Below, piece after piece: positions 15,774 to 24,698 of a stretch of DNA of 43,178 nt. Position 1 is the stretch's first letter, and each line of letters starts with the position of its first letter. The stretch is from positions 1 to 43,178 of the forward strand of contig CAKPEG010000015.1 in assembly GCA_934149275.1 (NCBI GenBank), read 5' to 3'. This DNA is from an uncultured Clostridia bacterium. Its GTDB lineage: Bacteria > Bacillota > Clostridia > TANB77 > CAG-508. The notes below the pieces were generated by a model. That model was not told the DNA's origin and searched no databases. It saw nothing but the letters and a program-made list of their open reading frames with translations. A program made the translations under genes and the position numbers.

Positions 15774-17408
15774 TTATTCAGCTTTTGCTTTTAATCTATC
15801 TTTAACTTCTTTTTCTCCTAGTACTTCTATTATTTCATAAAGATCTGGTGTGTTAGCTCTTCCTGTTAATGTTACTCTAATTACAGTACTTATATCTCCA
15901 ACATGTCCTTTATACATTTCTGGATTTGCTTTGTATTCCTTAACTTCTCTTGCATATCCAAGTTTTTCTGCTAAGTCTTTCATTTTATTAAACCATATTT
16001 GTTTATCATCATTTATATCAAAATAGTTATTTACATATTCTGATACAATTTTCTTAATTTCATTTTCATCTGAAATTTTTTGATACTCAAATTCTGTATT
16101 ATTAGCAAATTTCTCAGGATACATATAGTAAATTATATTTTTAACATCTGACCATTTTGCAATATCTTTTCTTGGTTTAACATTTCCTCTTTCAATACCT
16201 AAAACTTTTAAAGAATATTCCTTATTATCAAGCATTTCTTTTAATTCTGAATCAAATTTTTCAGCCCAAGCATAAGAAAAATCATAAACTTCTTGTGCTG
16301 TAAACTTAGATATAACTCCTTTTGCTACATCTAATAATTTTACCATATCAAATAAAGCACCGCTTACTCCCATTTTATTTAAATGGAATTCAAAATCTTT
16401 CATCATATCTTTATCTGGATTTTGTTTTCTCCAAATTTCAAAATTTGAATTAGCAATATTCATTAAATATTCTTTTAACGCTTCTTTTGGTATACCAACT
16501 TCTGTGTAATAAGAAACTGCTGCTTCTGGATCTTTTCTTTTACTTAATTTTCTTCTTGCACCATCTTCTGTTTTCTCTAATGGAGCTGTATGTGCGAATT
16601 TTGGAACTTTAAATCCAAGAATTCTAAATAATTGAATGTGAAGTGGTACAGATGATAGCCATTCATCACTACGAGTAACTAATGTAGTGTGCATTAAATG
16701 ATCATCAACTGCGTGTGCAAAGTGATATGTTGGAAGTCCATCAGATTTGATAATTACTATATCTTGATCGTTTTCTGGCATATCAACTCCGCCTTTTATT
16801 ACGTCTTTTATTTTTATTTTCTTTTCAGGATTTCCTGGTGATTTTAATCTTATAATATATGGATCACCATTTTTTATTTTTTCATATGCCATGTCAACAG
16901 GCATGTTTCTACATTTTGCCCATTTTCCATAGTATCCTGTTCTTTCTTGAGCTTTTGTTTGATTTTCTCTAATATTGCTTAATTCTTCTGGTGAACAGAA
17001 ACATGGATATGCATTTCCTTCTTCTAATAATTTTTTAGCATATGCTTGATATATTTCTTTTCTTTCACTTTGAACGTATGGACCATAATTTCCTTTTCCA
17101 ACTGTTTCATCTGGATATAAATCATAATCTTTATAAGCATTTAAAATTTCTTCATTACCATTTTCTATTTTTCTTTTTTGATCTGTATCTTCAATTCTTA
17201 CAAAGAATACACCACCTGTTTGCTGTGCTATTTTCTTTGCAATTAACCCTTGAAAGATACCTCCCACGTGTATAAATCCAGTTGGACTTGGAGCAACTCT
17301 TACTACTTGTGCCCCTTCTGGTAAATCTCTTTCAGGATATTTTTCTTCATAATATGATACTTCCTTTGCCTCTGGAAATATTAAATCTGCTAATTCTTTT
17401 CTATCCAT
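15774..17408 (-). CDS. gltX: Glutamyl-tRNA synthetase
   Basis: This 544-residue class I synthetase charges tRNA with glutamate. The HIGH-type motif appears as VAPSPTGFIHVGG (about residues 36-48), and the KMSKS-type loop as GARRKLSKRKDPEA (about residues 257-270). The acceptor-binding region EDTDQKRKIENG is present. The protein is longer than the ~480-residue B. subtilis enzyme, and its C-terminal half differs from the classical anticodon-binding domain, as in several clostridial GluRS proteins. The organism may need this enzyme for both Glu and Gln tRNAs if it uses GatCAB, which is not in the window. Confidence 0.93.
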   Translation of the reverse strand: MDRKELADLIFPEAKEVSYYEEKYPERDLPEGAQVVRVAPSPTGFIHVGGIFQGLIAKKIAQQTGGVFFVRIEDTDQKRKIENGNEEILNAYKDYDLYPDETVGKGNYGPYVQSERKEIYQAYAKKLLEEGNAYPCFCSPEELSNIRENQTKAQERTGYYGKWAKCRNMPVDMAYEKIKNGDPYIIRLKSPGNPEKKIKIKDVIKGGVDMPENDQDIVIIKSDGLPTYHFAHAVDDHLMHTTLVTRSDEWLSSVPLHIQLFRILGFKVPKFAHTAPLEKTEDGARRKLSKRKDPEAAVSYYTEVGIPKEALKEYLMNIANSNFEIWRKQNPDKDMMKDFEFHLNKMGVSGALFDMVKLLDVAKGVISKFTAQEVYDFSYAWAEKFDSELKEMLDNKEYSLKVLGIERGNVKPRKDIAKWSDVKNIIYYMYPEKFANNTEFEYQKISDENEIKKIVSEYVNNYFDINDDKQIWFNKMKDLAEKLGYAREVKEYKANPEMYKGHVGDISTVIRVTLTGRANTPDLYEIIEVLGEKEVKDRLKAKAE

Positions 17409-17458
17409 AAAACTCTCTCCTTTTAATTCTAAGTGTGTCTATTTTATCATACTTTTTT

Positions 17459-19399
17459 CTAAACTTCCATTATAATTGGCAATATCATTGGATTTCTCTT
17501 TGTTTTTGCAAATATATAATCTCTTAATGAATCTTTAAGTCTAGATTTTATTGTTGACCAATCTCTTACTCCATGTTCTTCAAGTTTTCTAACTTCTTCT
17601 CTTAACATTTTCTTAACATCTTCCATTAAGTTTTCAGATTCACGAACATAAACAAATCCTCTTGAAATAACGTCTGGACCTGCTACTATTTCACCAGTTG
17701 CTGAATCCATTGACATTACAACGATTATTAATCCGTCTTGTGATAAATGTTGTCTATCTCTTAATACAATATTTCCAACATCACCAACGCCAAGTCCATC
17801 AACCATTACTTTGCCAAATGGAACTGTTCCTGTTAAAGCAGCTTCATCTTCGTTTAATTCTAGAATTCTACCGTTTGTTGTTAAGAATATATTTTCCGGT
17901 TTTATTCCAACTTTCTTTGCAGTTTCGCTATGAGCTATTAATTGTCTGTACTCACCATGAACTGGTATGAAATATTTTGGTCTTACTAATGATAACATTA
18001 ATTTTTGTTCTTCTTGACATGCGTGTCCTGAAACGTGGATTGCTTCTAATGAGCTATATACAACCTCTGCCCCTATTTTCATAAGATCATCAATTACTTT
18101 AGCAACATATTTTTCATTTCCTGGTATTGGATTTGCAGAAATTATTACTAAGTCATTAGATGTTATAGTAACTTTTTTGTGCTCTCCTGCTGCCATTCTT
18201 GTTAAAGCTGACATTGTTTCACCCTGGCTACCAGTTGTTATTATTACTAATTGTTCATCTGTATAATTTTTAATCATATCAATATCTATGAAAACATTTT
18301 CAGGAACATTTATATATCCTAATTCCATTGCAGTTGAAATCATGTTAATCATACTTCTTCCACAAACTGCTATTTTTCTATTGTTTGCAACTGCTGAATT
18401 TACAATTTGTTGTACCCTGTGGACATTTGATGCGAATGTTGCTACTACTATTCTCTTTGTGCAATTAAAGAATAATTTATCAAACACTTCTCCAACAGTA
18501 CTTTCAGACATTGTATATCCTTTACGTTCTGAGTTTGTACTATCTGACATAAGTGCTAATACACCTTTGTTTCCAAGTTCTGCAAGCCTTCCAAAGTCCA
18601 TTCTTTCATCATCAATTGGTGTGTAATCTATTTTAAAGTCACCTGTATGAACAACTGTACCAGCTGGTGTGTGAATTGCAAGAGCTACTGCATCTGGTAT
18701 ACTGTGGCAACTTCTAATAAATTCAACTCTAATTTTTCCTAAAGTTATTGTTTGACCTTGATTTACTATTTTTAATTTCGTACTCTTTAATAATTTATGT
18801 TCTTCTAACTTATGGCTTATTAATCCTGCAGTTAATTTTGTTGCATAAATTGGTACATTTATTTTTTGAAGTAAATAAGGAATTGCTCCAATATGATCTT
18901 CGTGACCGTGTGTTATAACTAATCCTCTTATTTTATCTTGATTTTTTTCAAGATATGTGAAATCAGGAATAACCAAGTCAATTCCTAACATATCATCTTC
19001 TGGGAATGCTAGTCCGCAGTCTACTATAACAATATCATCACCATATTCAAATACTGTTATATTTTTTCCTATTTCTTGAAGTCCACCTAATGGGATTATT
19101 TTTAGTTTCTCTTTTTTAAATGCAAAATCTAATTTATCATCTCTTTTAGCTAGACTTCTTGTTGATTTAACTCTTCTTGTTGTTTTCTTTTCTTTATCTT
19201 TTTTTAAATCAGCAACTATATCTTGAACTGTTCTTTCTTTTTTCTCTGTCTTTCTAATTTTTTTGTTCTCATTTGATTTTTTTACTATTTCTGCCTTTAC
19301 TTCTTTTTGTGTATTAGGCGTTCTTTTTCTTCTATTTGCTGTATTTCTTCTTATTGTTTTACCTGCGTTTTGTGCAGTATTTTTTTCGTTATTTTCCAT
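17459..19399 (-). CDS. rnj: Ribonuclease J
   Basis: This 646-residue metallo-beta-lactamase/beta-CASP nuclease acts as a 5'-3' exonuclease and endonuclease in mRNA decay and rRNA maturation. The zinc motif THGHEDHIGAIP is at about residues 163-174, with VHTGDFKID, the beta-CASP histidine region VSGHACQEEQKL, and the C-terminal dimer domain also visible. The first ~97 residues are a lysine/arginine-rich, probably disordered extension absent from B. subtilis RNase J1 (555 residues). AAGGAGGAG lies upstream of the start. A possible regulatory RNA lies 170 nt upstream. Confidence 0.93.
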   Translation of the reverse strand: MENNEKNTAQNAGKTIRRNTANRRKRTPNTQKEVKAEIVKKSNENKKIRKTEKKERTVQDIVADLKKDKEKKTTRRVKSTRSLAKRDDKLDFAFKKEKLKIIPLGGLQEIGKNITVFEYGDDIVIVDCGLAFPEDDMLGIDLVIPDFTYLEKNQDKIRGLVITHGHEDHIGAIPYLLQKINVPIYATKLTAGLISHKLEEHKLLKSTKLKIVNQGQTITLGKIRVEFIRSCHSIPDAVALAIHTPAGTVVHTGDFKIDYTPIDDERMDFGRLAELGNKGVLALMSDSTNSERKGYTMSESTVGEVFDKLFFNCTKRIVVATFASNVHRVQQIVNSAVANNRKIAVCGRSMINMISTAMELGYINVPENVFIDIDMIKNYTDEQLVIITTGSQGETMSALTRMAAGEHKKVTITSNDLVIISANPIPGNEKYVAKVIDDLMKIGAEVVYSSLEAIHVSGHACQEEQKLMLSLVRPKYFIPVHGEYRQLIAHSETAKKVGIKPENIFLTTNGRILELNEDEAALTGTVPFGKVMVDGLGVGDVGNIVLRDRQHLSQDGLIIVVMSMDSATGEIVAGPDVISRGFVYVRESENLMEDVKKMLREEVRKLEEHGVRDWSTIKSRLKDSLRDYIFAKTKRNPMILPIIMEV

Positions 19400-19518
19400 T
19401 TTCTCCTCCTTAATGATTTACTTTTAATGTTATACAAAATAAATTTTGATTTTCTATATCTTTTTCTCTTTTATAATTATTATAGAATTATGTTCGAATA
19501 TTACTATGCAAATTTTAT

Positions 19519-19575
19519 AACATTGCTATTTTAATATTATTGGGAGTTCAGGAAGAACTTTTATAATATTAAAAA
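19519..19575 (-). repeat. Partial multi-hairpin repeat, degenerate copy F (third hairpin)
   Basis: GCAAATTTT, CATTGCTATTTT and a TATTATTGGGAGTT...AACTTTTATAATATT stem-loop follow the same order as the right half of copy A (GCAAATTTT, CATTGTTATTTT, TATAATAGGAAGTT...AACTTTCCTATTATA). Similarity is partial, and the rest of the element is missing. Confidence 0.45.
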
Positions 19576-19855
19576 CTCTTTATACCAGAAGATATAAAGA
19601 GTTTAATGATTCAATTATTCCGTTCAATTTTCTCGATTTATTGTTATTTTATATACCAGAAAGTTCTATAAACTTTCTTACTTATATAAAAATAGATTTT
19701 ACACCGCTAATAATCTATTTTATTAAATAACAGCATAGCAATAAACAATAATTTATTATTGCTTTTCTTTCATATTTAATTTTATTCCGAACCATTATCT
19801 CTTTTTTATTTTTATATATACATCTCTTCCATATCGCCTCATGCGATAACAACTG
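19567..19855 (-). ncRNA. Candidate structured ncRNA or attenuated leader upstream of rnj
   Basis: A transcript starting near 19855 would end at a perfect 12-bp terminator (19573-19584 with 19593-19604, followed by T5 on the minus strand). It contains no ORF of note. Successive hairpins are visible: TATCGC-ATGAG-GCGATA near the 5' end, a GCAATAA/TTATTGC stem, an AATAGATT/AATCTATT stem and a GAAAGTT/AACTTTC stem. It could be a free small RNA of about 290 nt or a leader controlling rnj, whose start lies 168 nt past the terminator. I could not match it to a known family. Confidence 0.5.
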
Positions 19856-19861
19856 TTTATG

Positions 19862-19890
19862 ATTATACTATCTTTTTGTATATTTGTCAA
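19862..19890 (-). promoter_or_regulatory. Consensus sigma-A promoter of the candidate ncRNA
   Basis: On the minus strand TTGACA (19890-19885) and TATAAT (19867-19862) match the consensus perfectly with a 17-bp spacer. It begins 28 nt past the stop of the anti-sigma gene and has no coding gene immediately behind it. Confidence 0.85.
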
Positions 19891-19917
19891 ATTTTAGAGA
19901 GACTTTGGTTCTTTATA

Positions 19918-20760
19918 TTACACATTTGATTCTTCAACATCATCATCTGTTACACAGTTGAAATCATATATTAATTCTGTTGCTTGATCTTGTGTTTGTT
20001 TTAAAATATAAGTATTTGAATAATATACTGGTTGACTGTTTGGCACTACTTGCTTTAACATTAATCCCGTTTCTTTATCATACCATGTTTTATTATTGTT
20101 GTTATCTGTTATAACATAACATTCTTTTGTTCCTTCTTTGCTGTTCCTATTTAAATTTGAAGATTTTATAGTAGTGAAAATTGAAACACCCAATGATTGA
20201 TATATTCTTGTACCAATATTCGAATCATATGAAATTGTATAATCAGATATTATATTCTTTAAATCTTCCATATTCATAGTTCCATATGATACGTCATTTG
20301 CAACAATTTTATCATTTGCGTATGTATCTGTAACTTTTTTATACTTTCCATCTTTATAATAATATTCTGTCACTATTGCACTGCTATTTGGTTGATGTTC
20401 AATTTTTTGAATATATATATTAGTGCTTGATAAATATTCATTTCTTTTATTATATATTTTTGTTATTATAACACTTTTTCTAATCCACATTATTAGTAAA
20501 ATAACTACAATTATTAATAATATCCACTTTATTGTATTTATTCTTTCTTTTCTTTTGGCTTTTTTCAAGTAGTCTACGCATTTTTTGTCATTTGCTTTAT
20601 CTTCTATCATACTATTTTTTAGATCTTCAAATTTACTTTTGCATGACTCACATTCTGAAAAGTGTTTATCTACAATTTCTTTTGTTTCAGGATTTAATGT
20701 GCCATCTAAATATGCAATTAATAAATCCTCTACAATTTTGCAATCAATTTTCTCTTTCAT
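19918..20760 (-). CDS. Anti-sigma factor with zinc-finger HC2 domain
   Basis: The 280-residue membrane protein has an N-terminal zinc-binding anti-sigma domain (residues ~7-50: CKIVEDLLIAYLDGTLNP, then KHFSECESCKSK with the HxxxCxxC motif). One transmembrane helix follows (about residues 77-95), then a ~180-residue extracellular domain rich in Tyr, Ser and Asn. It should hold the ECF sigma factor encoded just upstream at the membrane until a surface signal arrives. The two genes overlap by 4 bp (ATGA), so they are translationally coupled. The signal is unknown. Confidence 0.85.
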   Translation of the reverse strand: MKEKIDCKIVEDLLIAYLDGTLNPETKEIVDKHFSECESCKSKFEDLKNSMIEDKANDKKCVDYLKKAKRKERINTIKWILLIIVVILLIMWIRKSVIITKIYNKRNEYLSSTNIYIQKIEHQPNSSAIVTEYYYKDGKYKKVTDTYANDKIVANDVSYGTMNMEDLKNIISDYTISYDSNIGTRIYQSLGVSIFTTIKSSNLNRNSKEGTKECYVITDNNNNKTWYDKETGLMLKQVVPNSQPVYYSNTYILKQTQDQATELIYDFNCVTDDDVEESNV

Positions 20761-21254
20761 TTTTCTCCCTCCTTTTTCAATTTTTCTTTAGCCCTAAAAT
20801 AAGTCACTCTTACCCAGCTAGGCGTTTTTCCTAATATTTCAGCAATTTCTACAAAGCTTAAATTTCCTGATAATTTCAAGTATATAACATCTTTAAATGG
20901 CTCTTCCAATTTTTGAATTTGCTTATATAATGATATTCTTTCATCATTTTCACATACTATGTCATCTACCGTATTTCCAATAAAAATTTCATTTTCTATT
21001 TCTTCAAATGAAATAGATTTTTTCTTTTTACTTTCTTTTAATTTTTTATACCATAAATGTTTTGCGATTTGGCAAAGCCATGTAGATAACTTGCATTTAT
21101 ATTTAAAACCATCTATTTTCTCTAAAGCTATTGCAAATGTTTCTTGTGTTAGTTCTTCTGCTAGATGTTCATTTTGTGTTAAGCAATATAAATATCTATA
21201 TACTGTGGTTGAATACTTGTTATATACTTCTTCTGGTTTTTCCGAATTATGCAT
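20757..21254 (-). CDS. ECF-type RNA polymerase sigma factor
   Basis: The 165 residues contain sigma region 2 (VYNKYSTTVYRYLYCLTQNEHLAEELTQETFAIAL, ending in the W-containing STWLCQIAKHLWYKKL) and region 4 (FKDVIYLKLSGNLSFVEIAEILGKTPSWVRVTYFRAKEKLKK), without region 3, as in extracytoplasmic-function sigma factors. It directs transcription of a regulon that responds to a surface signal through the adjacent anti-sigma factor. AAGGAGGAAAAAGC precedes the ATG. Its target promoters cannot be read here; the region upstream may carry an autoregulated promoter, but I could not identify one confidently. Confidence 0.9.
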   Translation of the reverse strand: MHNSEKPEEVYNKYSTTVYRYLYCLTQNEHLAEELTQETFAIALEKIDGFKYKCKLSTWLCQIAKHLWYKKLKESKKKKSISFEEIENEIFIGNTVDDIVCENDERISLYKQIQKLEEPFKDVIYLKLSGNLSFVEIAEILGKTPSWVRVTYFRAKEKLKKEGEK

Positions 21255-21308
21255 AGCTTTTTCCTCCTTATTTAGTTAGAGTCTTTTTTAATAAAAACGT
21301 TACAATTT

Positions 21309-21866
21309 TTAATTAATTTCATTTAAATATTCTGCTAATTTTTTATAACCTTCATCAGACCATAATTTAGCTCTTGCATCATCATCAAAATTAGCCATTG
21401 ACTTTGTTTGACCATTTGGAATAAATATTCTATCCCAGCTCCAACCATATTGACCACTTTTCTTTGTATCAAGTACTCCTTCTGTTTTAGAATGAAACAC
21501 CTTAGTTTCCTTTCCTGGTTCTGTATATGCTAAACATTCTAAAAAATATGCTCTTCTATCTTCTATTCCGTCCATTAATTTTAATATCCCGTCCTCGGCA
21601 ATAGTATCATCTGCATAGTGAGTATATGCTGATGGAAATCCTTTCAAAGCTGGAATTACTAGTCCTGTATCATTTTTTAATACTGGACACTTTAATTGTT
21701 CACATGCATATCTTGATGAAAATATTGCAACATCTTCTATCTTGTCTGCTTGAATTTCTATACAATCTATTTTCTTTGCAATTACGTTTATTCCATATGG
21801 TTCTAAAAATTTTCTAGCGCTAAATATTTTATATTCATTTCCTGTTACATATATTAAATCTTTCAT
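21309..21866 (-). CDS. RdgB/HAM1-family non-canonical purine NTP pyrophosphatase, divergent
   Basis: The 185-residue protein resembles ITPase/RdgB enzymes that hydrolyse dITP and XTP to keep them out of DNA. It starts with the family's nucleotide-binding motif in the form IYVTGNEYKIFSARKFL (usually ATxNxxKxxE), and has VLKNDTGLVIPALKGFPSAYTHY in place of the usual DDSGL...GxPGxxSA. The ending GWSWDRIFIPNGQTKSMAN corresponds to GFGYDPIFxP. A second family member lies at 34537-35184 and is closer to the consensus. The start is uncertain: an in-frame TTG at 21884 is possible, but neither has a strong Shine-Dalgarno site. Confidence 0.75.
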   Translation of the reverse strand: MKDLIYVTGNEYKIFSARKFLEPYGINVIAKKIDCIEIQADKIEDVAIFSSRYACEQLKCPVLKNDTGLVIPALKGFPSAYTHYADDTIAEDGILKLMDGIEDRRAYFLECLAYTEPGKETKVFHSKTEGVLDTKKSGQYGWSWDRIFIPNGQTKSMANFDDDARAKLWSDEGYKKLAEYLNEIN

Positions 21867-22065
21867 AATTTCTCGTATAATCAATTATATAGAAATATTT
21901 AATTGATTAATTCCTTTCTCTTAAATTTTGAGATATTATACATTGCGATGTATAACACACTATGGATTTGTTTCTATTCTCTTCTTTGCTGAAATTATAT
22001 TATCATTTTCTAATTATTGTTTCAATATTTCATTTATTTTGATTTGAAGTAATATATCTAAAAAA

Positions 22066-22099
22066 AAGCATATTAATATTTAAAAATACTAATATGCTT
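22066..22099 (-). terminator. proS terminator
   Basis: A 15-bp stem with one mismatch (AAGCATATTAATATT with AATACTAATATGCTT) lies 7 nt past the proS stop; on the minus strand it ends in a T8 run. Confidence 0.8.
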
Positions 22100-22105
22100 C
22101 TTTTA

Positions 22106-23800
22106 TTATTTTACTAATTCTTTTATTCTTTCAACAACTGCTGATATTTCAACTAGTTCTGTTTCGTCTTTTCTTCTTTCTTTTAGTTCTATTTGACCTT
22201 CTTCAACTTTCTTTCCTACTGTTATTCTAACAGGAATTCCTATTAAATCCATATCATTAAATTTAACTCCTGCTCTTTCTTTTCTATCATCTAATATTGT
22301 ATCAATTCCCATGTTTGTTAAAGTTTCATATAAATCATTTGCAACTTGTTTTTGTTTTTCGTCTTTATCACTGATTTGTACAATTGCAACTTTATATGGT
22401 GCAATATTCATTGGCCAAATTATTCCTTTATCATCATGGTTTTGTTCAACAACTGCTGCTATAATTCTTTCAATTCCAATACCATAGCATCCCATTACAA
22501 CTGGTTTTAATTCATTGTTTTCATCCATATAGTTTAGTCCTAAACTCTTACTATATTTAGTACCTAATTTAAATGTGTTACCAATTTCAATTCCTTTTTT
22601 GAAGTTCAAATGTCCTTTTTTACATTTTGGACATGTATCTCCTTCTTGTACATTTCTAATGTCTGCTATTGTTTCAACTTCGAAATCTTCTAGATTTACA
22701 TTTTTATAATGATAATCTGTTTCATTTGCGCCTACTACAAAGTTTTTCATATATTTTATTTCATTATCCATTATTACTGGGATATCTAATCCAACTGGTC
22801 CTGCGAATCCAACATTTGCATGTGTTATTCTCATAACGTCTTCTGCTTCTGCAAGTGCTACTTCTGTTACATTTAATAGTTTTTGCAATTTTACTTCATT
22901 TAATTCTTTATCACCTTTTACTAAGCATGCATAAAATTTATCATCTGCTTTGTAAATTAATGTTTTAACAAAGTTATCTGCTGTTTCTCCTAAGTAATTT
23001 TCTAAGTCTTCTATTGTTCCTACATTTGGTGTATGGATTTTTTCAATTTTCTTTTTCTCTTCATTATTTGATTTTTCAATGTCTAAGCATTCACTAACTT
23101 CAATGTTTGATGCATAATCACATTCGTCGCATAATACTAAAATATCTTCACCAACATCTGTAACTGCTTGGAATTCTTCTGAAAGTAGTCCTCCCATAAC
23201 TCCTGTATCTGCTCTTACTACTGCATAATTAATTCCTATTTCTTTAAATATTTTGTTGTATGCATCGAATTGTTTTTTATATGATTTATCACAACTATCT
23301 AAATCTGTATCAAAGCTGTATGCATCTTTCATTGTAAATTCTCTTGTACGAATTAAACCTAAACGTGGTCTTACTTCATCACGATATTTATTTCCAATTT
23401 GATATAGTGTATATGGTAAATCTTTATATGATTTAGCTTTCATCATAGCTGCTATTGTAAAGAATTCCTCATGTGTTGGGCCTAAAACATATGGTCTGTT
23501 ATATCTATCATTTAATTGGAATATTGATGGCCCAAATAGTTCATATCTTCCTGATTTTTGAAAAGCTTCAATTGGTAGAAGCATTGGCATTGTTACTTCT
23601 TGTGCTCCTGCTTCATTCATATTTCTTCTTACAATTGCTTTTACGTTTTCCCAAACTTTATTTCCAAGTGGTAACTTCATATATATTCCGTTTCCAACTT
23701 TTTTAAACATTCCACTTTTTACAAGTAAATTTCCACTTACTGATTCTTCATCCTTTGCATCTTCTCTCAATGTATAAAAATAACTTTCACTTAATTTCAT
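22106..23800 (-). CDS. proS: Prolyl-tRNA synthetase, bacterial type with editing domain
   Basis: This 564-residue class II synthetase charges tRNA-Pro. Motif 1 is in the N-terminal region (MPMLLPIEAFQKSGRYELFG), motif 2 is YRDEVRPRLGLIRTREFTMKDAYSF, and motif 3 is VMGCYGIGIERIIAAVVEQ. The inserted editing domain (about residues 225-400, with HANVGFAGPVGL), which removes mischarged alanine, is present, as is the C-terminal anticodon-binding domain. The length is normal. The start codon overlaps the stop of a 18-codon ORF (ATGA), and a second small ORF precedes that one; no T-box is visible. Confidence 0.97.
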   Translation of the reverse strand: MKLSESYFYTLREDAKDEESVSGNLLVKSGMFKKVGNGIYMKLPLGNKVWENVKAIVRRNMNEAGAQEVTMPMLLPIEAFQKSGRYELFGPSIFQLNDRYNRPYVLGPTHEEFFTIAAMMKAKSYKDLPYTLYQIGNKYRDEVRPRLGLIRTREFTMKDAYSFDTDLDSCDKSYKKQFDAYNKIFKEIGINYAVVRADTGVMGGLLSEEFQAVTDVGEDILVLCDECDYASNIEVSECLDIEKSNNEEKKKIEKIHTPNVGTIEDLENYLGETADNFVKTLIYKADDKFYACLVKGDKELNEVKLQKLLNVTEVALAEAEDVMRITHANVGFAGPVGLDIPVIMDNEIKYMKNFVVGANETDYHYKNVNLEDFEVETIADIRNVQEGDTCPKCKKGHLNFKKGIEIGNTFKLGTKYSKSLGLNYMDENNELKPVVMGCYGIGIERIIAAVVEQNHDDKGIIWPMNIAPYKVAIVQISDKDEKQKQVANDLYETLTNMGIDTILDDRKERAGVKFNDMDLIGIPVRITVGKKVEEGQIELKERRKDETELVEISAVVERIKELVK

Positions 23801-23853
23801 TTTTCTAATTCCTTTCTTTTATTAGGTATTAGGATTTCATTAGGCTTTGCCAT
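23797..23853 (-). CDS. Possible 18-residue leader peptide coupled to proS
   Basis: An ATG preceded by GGAG opens an 18-codon frame (start MAKPNEILIPNK) whose TGA overlaps the proS ATG. That arrangement would couple its translation to proS. It contains two proline codons but no proline run. It may be chance in an AT-rich leader. Confidence 0.3.
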   Translation of the reverse strand: MAKPNEILIPNKRKELEK

Positions 23854-23878
23854 ATGACTCCATATTTTTTATTGTTTA

Positions 23879-24004
23879 TTATCTATTGCCTTCCCTTGCG
23901 GGCATTGGAGCCTCTATATTTTTTAAATTTGCATTTAGCTTGTTTTTAGAGAGTATGATTTTATTGTTTTTATATTTTATTAAATTATTTTTTATTTTTT
24001 CCAT
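23879..24004 (-). CDS. Possible 41-residue small protein in the proS leader
   Basis: AAGGAGGG lies 6 nt before an ATG that opens a 42-codon frame. The peptide is lysine/asparagine-rich, then ends with the unusual IEAPMPAREGNR, encoded by GC-richer DNA that also forms a CCC-GCAA-GGG tetraloop hairpin. It may be a leader peptide, a small protein or chance. I recognise no family. Confidence 0.35.
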   Translation of the reverse strand: MEKIKNNLIKYKNNKIILSKNKLNANLKNIEAPMPAREGNR

Positions 24005-24069
24005 ATATACCCTCCTTTTTAATCTTTTTTTATTATCGCATCATTTGTTTTTTATGTCAACATTTTTTC

Positions 24070-24098
24070 TTGTATTTTAGCCTTCTTTGTGCTATTAT
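24070..24098 (+). promoter_or_regulatory. Promoter of the GNAT-like gene
   Basis: TTGTAT (24070-24075) and TATTAT (24093-24098) are separated by 17 bp, and AGGAGG follows 24 nt later, just before the ATG. Confidence 0.6.
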
Positions 24099-24132
24099 TA
24101 TAAGTAATTAAATACAAACAGGAGGTTTTTTC

Positions 24133-24627
24133 ATGAAAAAAACAAAAAGCAACAAGGATGGTCTTACCATTCGGGCGTTGACAGCAAGGGATGCAAATGC
24201 ATATTTTCAGATTGCTCAGGAAGATCCAGAAATGATGCGTTTCACCAAATTTTTTGTGGTAAATAGTATCGACGAGGCGAAAAAGAAAATTGTCTCTTAT
24301 ACTTCCCATAACGAAGCTGTTTACGGTTTGTTTACAAAGTCAAACCGCTTGGTTGCGGTTTTCGATGTAAATGACGACTTTAATGATGATGGCGACGTCG
24401 ATGGCGCTGTTGTCCATTACTTTGTTGGACGGAAATACCGTGGAAACAACTATGCCTACAGAGGTATTAAAAAACTTGCTGTGGAATTGGCCCACGAATA
24501 TATCAAATTTAAGTTTGAAGTTCGCAAAACCAATCACGCAAGCATAGCTGTTCAGGCAAAACTTGGTTCCGAAATTGATACTAGTTATGCATCAAAAGAT
24601 TGCAATCTGTTTGTGTACAACATCTAG
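24133..24627 (+). CDS. GNAT-fold acetyltransferase-like protein, probably acquired
   Basis: The 164 residues open with the typical GNAT beta1-alpha1 segment (LTIRALTARDANAYFQIAQEDPEMMRF). The central strands AVFDVNDDF and VVHYFVGRKYRGNNYAYRGIKKLAVELA correspond to strand 4, a motif A-like R-x-x-G/N loop and helix 3, where acetyl-CoA would bind. The substrate is unknown. Codon usage differs from the neighbours: bases 24361-24420 contain 27 G+C out of 60, against roughly a third in surrounding genes. It has its own promoter and terminator and lies alone between two minus-strand genes, which suggests transfer as a single-gene unit. Confidence 0.65.
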   Translation: MKKTKSNKDGLTIRALTARDANAYFQIAQEDPEMMRFTKFFVVNSIDEAKKKIVSYTSHNEAVYGLFTKSNRLVAVFDVNDDFNDDGDVDGAVVHYFVGRKYRGNNYAYRGIKKLAVELAHEYIKFKFEVRKTNHASIAVQAKLGSEIDTSYASKDCNLFVYNI

Positions 24628-24644
24628 TTTGCATTTAGTTTTAA

Positions 24645-24681
24645 AAAAAGAGTCACGGGATATTTTCCGTGACTCTTTTTT
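24645..24681 (+). terminator. GC-rich terminator of the GNAT-like gene
   Basis: AAAAAGAGTCACGG pairs with CCGTGACTCTTTTT around an 8-nt loop, with T6 at the end. It lies 17 nt past the stop. Confidence 0.9.
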
Positions 24682-24698
24682 GTATATGAACTTTCTCT

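Noticed and set aside
19700..19800. tRNA or tmRNA gene in the non-coding block before rnj
   Set aside because: No T-loop or acceptor-CCA pattern and no cloverleaf pairing could be drawn.
23801..24010. T-box leader for proS
   Set aside because: No AAGGTGGTACCGCG-type T-box sequence or specifier stem is present.
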